From Limnanthes douglasii subsp. nivea (taxonomy: Eukaryota > Streptophyta > Magnoliopsida > Brassicales > Limnanthaceae), in contig JAUPFV010000003.1 of assembly GCA_036936605.1 (NCBI GenBank), positions 81,514,273 to 81,578,272 of the forward strand: 64,000 nucleotides of DNA, written 5' to 3'. The notes under the pieces are model-generated. The model was not told the DNA's origin. It was given only the letters and a program-made list of their open reading frames with translations, and did not search any database. How positions within the stretch are numbered: position 1 is the stretch's first letter; every line of letters starts with the position of its first letter. A program made the position numbers and the translations under genes. Positions 55,418 through 64,000 of this stretch are shown in pieces.

Positions 55418-55875
55418 TGGCGAGGATAAAAACAGCCTAGGGGTAGACTAGTAATTTTAAGTTGAGTTTCCAGATGGTGTGAGGGTGTTTCAAGGTGGTG
55501 TGAGGGTTTTTCAAGGTGGTGTGAGGGTGTTTCAAGGTGGAGAGAGAATTAAGCAGCTTGGCAGCAGTTAATTTTCATTACCAGAAGTTAATGCTGGTGG
55601 TTGAGTATTTATAGCATGTTATTTGGGCCCTTATGGGCTTTCGGGTCAAGTTTAATGGACCCGGGTCATGTTTAAAGACCCGTGAGTTCTAAGCAGGAGG
55701 ACAGGCAGCTTAGTCAAGAAGTGTTTAAGTTTTTTAGTACTTTAGTCATAGTTCGAACTGCCTTAGGCTCATATGGGTTCGAAGAGATCTGTCCGGTCCA
55801 AAAGTTCTGTCCAATTTCCGGAGAGAATTACACTGATCTGCCCTTCCGGGGAGCACTCCGAATTCGGACTCATCA
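55418..55875 (-). repeat. 5' LTR of the young element
   Basis: Plus strand TGGCGAGGATAAAAACAGCC ... TCGGACTCATCA, 458 bp, followed by target copy AAATT. TATA (minus CTATAAATA) at 55606-55614 is the likely gag-pol promoter. Confidence 0.95.
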
Positions 55876-55880
55876 AAATT

Positions 55881-57035
55881 AATATTGAAGAAATGAGCGG
55901 ACCAATGTCGGTAATATTCTATGTTGGCCAACAGTATTTGATGCTAAGGGGTATAAACGAACTGTGACTTGAATGACATTAAAAATTTATTCAAAAAAAA
56001 ATGTCGGGAAGAATACTTGCTACAGAATTTGATGGAGTTAATTAAATCAAATCGATAAAAAAATGGTGAAATCTATGTCCGAGTCCAAGTCGTAGCACAG
56101 GATTCCTGTTATTTTTCAATTCAAGTTTTGCGGTCCAAATAACTTACAAGAAAATCACAACATTTTCGGTTGGATATATTGGGTGCAGCCACAACGAGAC
56201 GTTTAGATTGATGGGCAAATGAAATCTGTTTTTGTTTGATGTTGGATAGCTTGTTCGGAATTTATAAGACTAAAATCTGTATTGAGGATTTCTAAGGCTA
56301 AAATTTGTTTAGCTACATGTTGATTTGCCGCTATGATTCGGAATAAATTGCTACTAGAACAATGCATTGGCGACAAATAGAGGCAGACGGGGATGTTGGT
56401 AGTTCAAATACAAGATCCGAACGACAAAAGTGCATACACCAGTGAACCAGATCCAAGCAATGAAGGCGAAGACAATAGTGATCCAACCTCCCAATTTCCT
56501 CAATCCTCACCTAAACAATACGGCAAAAAAACGCGAATAATTTTACTATTCAAATTCATTTGTAATTGTTTTTAAACATCATAGTTGTTATAAGAAAAGA
56601 TCTAACGAAACAGGCTTCAGCTACGTCGTGAAATAGATGTTGGACGAACAAATTAAATCTCTATGTTTTTAAACTTTCTTTAACTATAACAGTAAAATTC
56701 CTAATGATCGAAGAGGACACATATATGGCCCTTCCGGTAGTATACTTAGCTCTTGAGGGGAAGCATCCAAACCATCTAGAAGCTCTAGTTGATCGGTGGT
56801 TTTTTTTACCTGATATGTTGCCAACAACACCTTGGTTGCATTTAACTTGGCCTCGCATCCATCCAGCTGGACCCTGAAGCTTTTAAGAGTCCGAGTAACC
56901 TTCTTATTTCATAATTGATGAACCAACCGCTTATGTCTATGTAGTTTAAAAACGTAACCGCCAATAAAAATCCAACCAAACAATAGAAGAGAAGAGACCA
57001 TCTGACATTCATTGCTCTACGAATATAGGATAAGT
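55881..57035. repeat. Host segmental duplication, copy B (right part)
   Basis: Resumes exactly where 45375 stopped and is colinear with 13010-14656 of copy A, lacking the two copy-A-specific blocks. A short open frame (56393-56575, LVVQIQDPNDKSAYTSEPDP) has a frameshifted partner at 13560 in copy A, so it is probably not coding. Homology with copy A ends at GATAAGT (57035). Confidence 0.8.
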
Positions 57036-58089
57036 ATGGAGTCTGAAAATCTATTCCATAATGTTCTGGTACTTATTTCTCCTGGACAAACGTGATACGT
57101 CTGAAGTCTTATAATCACTTCGACTCCCGTAGTGTTAAATCGTCTCTTTTTATTTAAAAAGGATATGACCAAAATTTATAAATAACCTTCTATTGATGTC
57201 TCGACACTCTTTTTATTGTGCTACATCACCTTCATACAAAAAATAATGCAGTGTTATGACACTTACTTTATAAGGATCAGTACGCAAATTTACAATACCT
57301 ACCTTCGACCGGAGCACAAATTCATAAGGGTTAGAACTAAAAACACTCGACTACGGACAACATTCAGTACCATGTGGTTTGAGGTGGCAATGACGTGTAA
57401 GATGAAATTCCTAAATTATACCCTCAATGTAGAACGAGACCATATTCCTCCTCTCATCAAACAAATTAAAAATACCATCTGGATACTCCAGATACAAAAC
57501 TAATGGGACACCGTCTGTCCCTGCGGGGTCTTTAACTTTGCTGTTGATCACTTTATTATACTTATAGAACTCCCCTAGTGAATGAGTGAGGCCTCCATCA
57601 TGAATAAGGAAATAATAATCAAAACTGCATTCATCAACCAAATAACAACATATCGTTGATGGTCTACTTTTGGTCATCAAAACAAAACAAATAAATTACT
57701 ATAAATTAATATAGCAAGCAATGTTCACTGCAAAACCAAATAAATCTTTGTGAACCAGAGCATCATTCTTCTACGGGAGAATTTTATGGAGGATCGATTA
57801 AATTAATTTCTTAATTACAAATTTTTTTGAAGTCTATGATTCATAAGAAAATTAATAACTTTCTAGAGAGCGATTAAATTAATGTCTTAGTTTCACATAC
57901 CGGTCAACGAAACCTTAGTCATGCATCACCTTTTAATTATTCAAGCATACACAATTTAATTCACAAATCTACATACAACATTTAGCATGCGTAAATAATT
58001 AGATATTTGTGTGAAAAAATAATTAAGATATTATAAATTAATAACACAATTAATTTATGTAAAAAAATCAAAAAAATAAAATCGAACAA
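57036..58089. other. Unassigned AT-rich sequence with one unrecognised frame
   Basis: A minus-strand frame of 89 codons (57411-57680) ends YLEYPDGIFNLFDERRNMV. I do not recognise it. It has no obvious splice partner or repeat copy in the window. The rest is AT-rich with no feature seen. Confidence 0.3.
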
Positions 58090-58470
58090 ATTTTACTACC
58101 TAATTGTTGGAGGGCTCGGGCGTCCGCCCAGCCTACAGTATCACTGCTGCTGCGATTTGTAGCTGTTATTACAGGTCTTGGGTGTGCACCTAGTGTGATG
58201 CAAACCTAAGGCGAATTGCAGCAGCGACGCTATTGTTATTGGGTTTATGCCCAGCCCGCAGTAGCGCTATTGTTACTGCGTTTATACACAGCCAATAACC
58301 TCTCATTGTTATCGTCATGATAACAGCGGGTGTGTGAATCCTTGCAGGTCACTACATTCACCACAGTGCCCGCAATTCGTTGGCCATGACAAACATTGTT
58401 GAACAGAGTCCGATCAACGTCTGCATCTGGGGTTAAGTCGTCGATGACCTATTGTCCCAATAGTTTTAAT
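58090..58470. other. GC-richer island with imperfect repeats
   Basis: Stands out from AT-rich surroundings. GCCCAGCC(T/C)(A/G)CAGTA followed by CACTGCTGCTGCG, GCGCTATTGTTACTGCG or similar recurs at about 58127 and 58246, with TATTGTTATTGGGTTTATGC and TTATCGTCATGATAACAG between and after. No long frame. It may be the interior of a small non-autonomous retroelement whose PBS is at 58797. Confidence 0.35.
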
Positions 58471-58796
58471 TGTATTCCTTATATTATGGATCATTTGATG
58501 CTAATTTCGAGAGAATAAGTTCCAGACATCAATCAAACCTAATATAATCGAATAAACCTCAAACTATTAAAAATAAAATTTATTCATACAAGATTAAACA
58601 TATAAAAATGCTTTTCAATATGCATAAATCATATAAACATGTTTTTTATACACTTTCTAAATCCATATCGTTACTCAAGAAACACGTAATCCCAATGGCA
58701 TGAATTATTTACGGCCAAGCAAAATGTGCATCAATATATGTATACACATTCAATTTGATTATAATATATCGAATCCAAAAAATAAGATTTTTAAAG

Positions 58797-59070
58797 CTCT
58801 GATATCAATTGTTATATTTTATTTGAAATCGCACCAAATGTCTATAACAAAATGCGGAAAATAATTAAACCCTTAATTGAGATTCACCACATGAATAAAT
58901 AAAATCAAGATTACTCACGGGTTTTCCTGCAACTATCCATTTTTTGTTTTGCTCCTTTCGTTCCTTACCGATTCTGTAGATGAACTTGAAAAACCTGCAA
59001 AACCATGTTAGAAAAGAAAAGTGTTTATTTTTCCAAACACTTTAGGAAGCAATAGATTTGTGTTTAGGTT
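58797..59070 (-). repeat. Possible LTR and tRNA-Met primer-binding site
   Basis: Minus strand ATTGATATCAGAGC at about 58797-58810 is close to TGGTATCAGAGC, the plant initiator-Met PBS. It is preceded by a minus-strand sequence ending AATATAACA, i.e. TGTTATATTTTATTTG on the plus strand at 58811. No partner LTR was found. Confidence 0.35.
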
Positions 59071-59077
59071 TTAAGGT

Positions 59078-59390
59078 TGATGAGATCGGATATTTCAGCT
59101 GCTTGTCTTGACTTAATCCGATGGGCAGTTTGGACCATAATCACTATCATAAAAAAACCGAACAGGATAAACGTGATAAATACTGACTAAGCTAGTTATT
59201 GGTCACTTCATACCAGATTATTAATGAGTCTTTAAACTTGACCCGACTTCACTATCCGACCCAATAGGCCCATGTGTCACTAATTAAGTATAAATACCCC
59301 AACCACTTTCATTAATGAGCGTAATCAGAATTTTCTGCTAGCACACAACTTAATTATCTCACTACTCTTAGACTGAAATAAACCACACCA
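59078..59390 (+). repeat. Solo gypsy LTR with target duplication
   Basis: TGATGAGATCGGATATTTCA ... AACCACACCA, 313 bp, flanked by AAGGT on both sides (59073-59077, 59391-59395). It belongs to the family of the LTR at 42700-43076 and lies at the equivalent host position. Confidence 0.9.
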
Positions 59391-61394
59391 AAGGTGATAA
59401 AATTCCTAAACATAGCCCCTCATTTACAGTCTTTACAATAAGAAGCCCAACATTGTATAGACCATCATATTATACTTCTTTGTGTCTAGGACCATAATCC
59501 GATAAATTGAAAATTCAATTTATATCCCTCATTTATTAATTCAAACTTAAGTGTTGATATTTGGGTCATCTTAATCACAATGCCAAAATTCAATCTCATT
59601 ACCATTATTGAGCTCATAAGGTCTTTTCACTCATAGGTCCAATGTAGTTAATTATATAATTAACTAAATTACGTTTATTTTGGATTTCCTTAAGACAATG
59701 ACCGCATATGTTTATTTAGCATGTCGCTCCAAATTAGTGTCGATCCATAAATATATTGCAACAACAGAACCCTTCGGATATAGAAATAAAAAATCCAAAA
59801 AACTCCACTTTCTTTTTTTGATTTCTCTCTTTCATATGAGACCTCACGATTCTAATATTAAAGAATTTTACAATGTTTAGTTTTTTTATTAATGAGTCTC
59901 TTTTGGTTTTGAATGTTGATATTATTCGTAATTTTTAACTTTATGTCGAGTTAGCATTAAATATCGTTTTGATCTTCCACATTTTCCGATAACATTATAT
60001 AAAGTCGCATTTTTGTTTTTTCAATTTTGTTTTTGGCTTTTTTTACATATATTCAAAAAATTCGGATATCCTAAACTAACTATTTGATTTCTTATTTATT
60101 ATATGAAGCTTATCCAATATTATTAATTCACTTAAAGAACACATCTAATTACTAATAGACTTAATATTTAATTAATATATATTATTCAAAAGATAGTTAC
60201 CAATAACAACCCGCAATAAATTAAAAATATTAATAGCCACCCAATTAACAAGTTTACTGAAAACGGTTTCCAATATAAAATCTACCAACAATACCTTTTG
60301 GATATAAAAACAGAAAACCTAAAAAACTTGCTTCTGTTTACGAATTTTTCAAAATTCAAGAATCTCTCAGATTAAATATTTCTACAACAACTTTGAGTGA
60401 AAATCGAGCATTTAAACTATAAAAAAAACTATTAGATCAGGTTGTCACGAAAAAAAATTACTTTATTTCATCTTAAATTTTTAATTTTCGTATCTGTAGT
60501 TATTAATAACCTTATAAACTCCATACCTTTCAAACCATAACTTAAAAAATCTATATATAAATATATATTCCTAGTTTTTTAAACGAAGAAAACGAAATGC
60601 ATGAGTGATATTTTTAGAGAATATTTGTTTCTTTCTCTTAATTTCGCAACCAAATAATACTTAATTACGTAACTGGAACACAATTGATTTTTCAAGTCTT
60701 ATATCACAACCAAATTCATATTAGGAAACTATTTCACCATATTTACGAAATATATTTTGCATGTAGCTACACAATTCGAACACTTTTGTTTTCCACAACC
60801 AAATTTATATTTACGCAACTATTGTTTTCTTATTTACACAACTCATTTGCATATAATTTTGCAACTGAAAACAATCGCCTTTTGGCAACCAAATAACACT
60901 TAATTACCCGAGCGTAACATATATGATTTTTTCCAACCAAATTCCACGTACTTTCACAACTAGAACACAATTTGTTTTTTAGACTAGTTTTGCAACCCGA
61001 TTATTCATAATTTCACAATCAAATGTAGTCCTAACAAAATTTCAAATAATAATATATTGCATAGATCTAATTTTGTTCATTTACACAAAAACCAACGATA
61101 TTTTCGGTTTTTTTTGGAAGCGATGGTTTGAAAAATGTGGCATTAAAAAATAAAAAAACACTCAAAAGAGAAAACAGTTAACGGGTATATTAGGGTTAAG
61201 AGAAACTCCACGTGGTTATCAGTACATAAATTTTAAAACCAAGTGGGTATGAGTAATTTTTCAAGCTTGGATGGTTATTAGTAAATAGTTTTGATTCCAA
61301 ATGATTATTGGTATGGAACTTCAACACTAAACTAAACCTTTTTCCCTAAGCCTTCGAAATCAGACCAAGTCTCTCTCTCACTGCACAACTAGCA

Positions 61395-61690
61395 ACATCT
61401 TCTGGCTTGTCTTGTCTTTACAGTAATATACTGTTTCCTTGTGTATGTCGTGTTTCAGCATCATCGGGGCTAGAAATTAAGGATCTGCCCAACCGCAGCT
61501 CCACGAGATGCAAGCAAACCTTGTGCTATCACTTTGTCTTTGTATGTAGACGGGTCTTCCAACTTTTGGTGAAGGAGTTGGTCCAAATGTTAAAGCATTT
61601 CCATCTTTACAGTTGTGCGAGTCTTCACAACACATTTACTCGTGGCGCTTTCCGGTTCTACGTTTCAGCATCAACAACCTATTTTCTTAG
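61395..61690 (-). pseudogene. PPDK gene fragment, second copy
   Basis: Minus-strand counterpart of 11150-11480: PPDK linker words such as [13 protein letters not shown], [19 protein letters not shown] and DDAE appear, with an additional small insertion (GGGGCTAGAAATTAAGG) and deletions. More decayed than copy A. Confidence 0.75.
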
Positions 61691-61710
61691 ATTGTGAATC
61701 AATATCCACC

Positions 61711-61936
61711 ATCTTTTTGTAACGTTGCTCTAAAATACTAGGGTTGGAGCAGACCCAAAACTGTACATTTTAGTACGCGCCTAAACACAGAGGTTAAAAT
61801 TTAGAAAGTTTAAGAGGGTCGATTGCTTTGGCGACGTACTATTTTAAACCAGAAAACACTTACAAAGGAATTTGCATAAAAGTGGAAAACATAAATAAAG
61901 GCATGCCACATTTCATATATTGCAATGTTAGAAATC
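61711..61936. mobile_element. Probable small DNA element (MITE-like), copy C only
   Basis: About 225 bp absent from copy A, which reads straight from CAATATCC to ATCAAAACC. Ends TTTTGTAACGTTGC and (reverse complement) TTTCTAACATTGC form an imperfect inverted repeat, with ATC at both edges. Family not assigned. Confidence 0.4.
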
Positions 61937-62205
61937 AAAACCTTACTTCTAACTTTAACTAAAAATACACTACTAACTGACCAAGGCATGTTGACATATA
62001 GCCTTCGGACAATTATACTTAAATTATTCCATTTCCTTTTTTGACTAGTCTTCAAACGAGAAATGTTCAAAGAATGAGACGGGAACTAGGAATTTAGGGA
62101 TCTCCTCTTTATGAGAAATCTATGGATTCTGACTGATTTATAATTAAAGACACTTGAGATTGATCAAGAGGAAACACTTTTATACAAAAACTATAATTAC
62201 TTCAC

Positions 62206-62681
62206 TGTGAAGAATACATTACAGGTGAAGTGTCAAACCAGCTTTGAATTGCATGAAACTTCAATCAGGTCTCTCATGGCTGCTGGATTAAGTGTGTGGA
62301 AGAGATAGTGAAGAGATAAGAGGCGTTAGGGTTTATTCAGACAACACCCTCTACTGTGTCGAAGTGACCACGTTGGATTTGGTATTACGGGTCTTCAATC
62401 GGGCTGATTTTATGTGTGGTCAAGCCCAAGTGGTGTCCAACAATTCTATGGACTACATCACATGTTGTGATATTATTGTGGTCTAGTAAGACAGATTAAA
62501 TACTAGCTGGATAAATAAATGAGTGTAACAAACTATGTAACAACTTATAATAGGTGGAAAAACTGCCTAACCAATTAGATTCCTAGCCTAACTATAACGA
62601 CTGTACTATTGGCTACACTTTGGGTATTGAATTAGAAATTTTACAATCACAAATCCTTCTCTCTTTCTCTTTCAATCTTCA
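62206..62681 (+). repeat. 5' LTR of the copia element
   Basis: TGTGAAGAATACATTACAGG ... TTTCAATCTTCA, 476 bp. The left edge is set by the break in homology with copy A. Confidence 0.8.
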
Positions 62682-62684
62682 ACT

Positions 62685-62696
62685 TGGTATCAGAGC
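62685..62696 (+). other. Initiator tRNA-Met primer-binding site
   Basis: Exact TGGTATCAGAGC, three bases after the LTR. Confidence 0.9.
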
Positions 62697-62710
62697 CTTT
62701 AAGGCATTCA

Positions 62711-64000
62711 ATGGAAAATCCTGAATCACCTACACTAAGTAATGAGTCTTTAGGGTCAGTTCTTCCTGGCTGCTTCTCCAGTGCTACCAAAAGTGTGTAC
62801 CTGCAAACAATCAGCAACAACAACAATAATCAGATCAGACTTGATAGAAACAACTATCTACTATGGAGAACGATAGTACTACCTATTGTTAAAGGAAATA
62901 AACTAGTAGGTTTTATCACAGGGGACAAGCCCTGTCCCCCTAAGTTTACTAGTGATTCTAAAGGAAACATTGTTGAAAATACTGATTATGAAGACTGGAT
63001 CGTTAAGGATCGGCTTCTTCTTGGATTGTTATACTCTACTATGAAGTCTGAAGTGGCTACTCCACTAATATAAGAAGTTACTTCAAAGATTCTGTGGCAT
63101 GTTGCTAGCAAGCAATCTGGCTCACAAACAAGAGCCAGAATTACTTAGTACAAGTATGAATTTCAGAGGACACGTAAAAGTACCTCTAGTATGACTGATT
63201 ATCTAAGTAAAATGAAGAATATAGCTGATAATCTTGCGTTGGCTGGTTGTGGGGTGTCTATTAATGATCTTGTGACTCAATTCCTTGTTTGTTTGGACTC
63301 TAGTACACTCAAATTGTTGTTAGTCTAGCAGATAAGGAGTATGTTGGTTGGTTGGATCTTCAGACTAGTCTGCTCACGTTTGAGAGTAGACTAGATCAAC
63401 TATTGAGCCTACAAAACAATGTTTTAACCTAAACCTAGCATATGCTAATTTTACTCAAAAGACAGAGTATAAGTCACAAGGTAACAACAACAACCAGAGG
63501 AACTCTTATGGACAGTACAGAGGTGCTTACAGAAATAACAGAGGAAGACACAACTATTCAAACAATGCAAGAGGAAGAAACAATTTCTTTAGAGGCAGAG
63601 GGGGACGTTTCTCCCAAAATAAACGTACTTGTTAGATATGAAATAGGTATGGACATACAGCTCCAGTCTGTTACTATAGAGATGATCCATCTGTTATGAG
63701 ATCCACCTCATCAGAACAACCTAAAGGTGATGGAGATCATGCAACTTATCTAGCAACTCAAGACTCAACCTGAGACTTTGCCTGGTATGCTGACACTGGT
63801 GCTAGTCACCATGTCACAAGGAATTCAAATGTGTTGACTCAGAAAACTGAGTATGCAGGTAACAAAGGTATCATGGTTGGTAGTGGTCACAGGTTGCCAA
63901 TTCATCATATTGGGAACTCTAGTTTACGGTCTCTCACTAAAACACCCATTTCCCTAAGAATTATTCTACATATGCCTAAAATAAATAAAAACTTGTTGTG
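62711..64000 (+). pseudogene. Copia gag and protease, broken
   Basis: ATG 62711 (MENPESPTLSNESLGSVLPG). Gag with LDRNNYLLWRTIVLPIVKGN and DWIVKDRLLLGLL up to a stop at about 63071. It continues through stops with SSMTDYLSKMKNIADNLALA and LDSSTLKLLL. An Arg/Gly/Asn-rich nucleocapsid (GQYRGAYRNNRGRHNY) follows, then a zinc knuckle with cysteines lost to a stop and frame noise (NRYGHTAPVCY near 63650). The protease reads WYADTGASHHVT near 63781, with the catalytic Asp present. At least five stops, so not functional. Confidence 0.87.

Larger units (their letters stand above)
45376..55875 (-). mobile_element. Young complete Ty3/gypsy Tat-like element (10.5 kb)
   Basis: Perfect 5-bp target duplication AAATT (45371-45375 and 55876-55880), LTRs of 457 and 458 bp with about nine differences and one gap, PBS 55395-55414, gag-PR, pol, antisense gene and PPT 45833-45846. 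Minus-strand gag-pol, plus-strand extra gene. About 2 per cent LTR divergence makes it the youngest element here. Few lesions: one nonsense codon in gag, two single-base deletions in RT, one small deletion at the gag-pol border and one shift in the antisense gene. Confidence 0.95.
59391..62205. repeat. Host segmental duplication, copy C
   Basis: 59391-60345 matches 43077-44015 (copy B). 60472 to about 62205 matches 10231 to about 11660 (copy A). It therefore joins segments that are separate in A and B and gives the ancestral order. A copia element interrupts it at 62206, and no SAUR is present. Non-coding apart from the PPDK fragment. Confidence 0.82.
62206..64000 (+). mobile_element. Ty1/copia element, cut by the window end
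   Basis: LTR 62206-62681, PBS TGGTATCAGAGC 62685-62696, then gag and protease. The left flank TTCAC (62201-62205) stands where copy A reads TTCACATGG. Integrase and RT lie outside. Confidence 0.9.

Overview
The window is nuclear DNA of a flowering plant, probably a dicot: gene-poor, AT-rich, and about three quarters retrotransposon. The only apparently functional host genes are two near-identical, intronless SAUR (small auxin-up RNA) genes at 12128-12412 and 44310-44594. No bacterial, organellar or viral gene set is present, and I found no rRNA, tRNA or CRISPR.

Layout. 1-4872: minus-strand Ty3/gypsy element cut by the window edge. 5290-6500: decayed plus-strand Ty1/copia. 6504-7990: 5' end of a decayed plus-strand gypsy element. 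7991-10230: minus-strand gypsy fragment without LTRs. 10231-14656: duplicated host segment, copy A, with a PPDK gene fragment and SAUR 1. 14657-17373: truncated minus-strand copia. 17374-29361: plus-strand gypsy with both LTRs and a tandemly duplicated RT-RNase H region. 29362-31815 and 41253-43076: decayed plus-strand gypsy remnants, split by a nested minus-strand gypsy (31816-41252, near-matching 5-bp target duplications). 43077-45375 plus 55881-57035: host copy B with SAUR 2, split by a young complete minus-strand gypsy (45376-55875, perfect 5-bp target duplication). 57036-59077: unassigned sequence. 59078-59390: solo LTR with perfect target duplication. 59391-62205: host copy C (PPDK fragment, no SAUR). 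62206-64000: start of a plus-strand copia, cut by the window edge.

The gypsy elements share one plan typical of the plant Tat lineage: LTR, primer-binding site starting TGGCG, gag-protease, an in-frame UAG followed by a tobamovirus-like CAR-YYN context, RT, two successive RNase H domains, integrase without a chromodomain, then a long extra gene in antisense orientation, a polypurine tract and the 3' LTR. The antisense gene keeps a small spliceosomal intron at the same site and phase in three divergent copies and has a TATA box about 95 bp upstream of its ATG in two of them. It looks like an independently transcribed and spliced passenger gene, and it is the most interesting system in the window.

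The history can be partly ordered. A gypsy element inserted into an ancestral host segment, the segment was duplicated, the insertion became a solo LTR in copy C and a nest for further insertions in copy B, and the youngest element then inserted within copy B.
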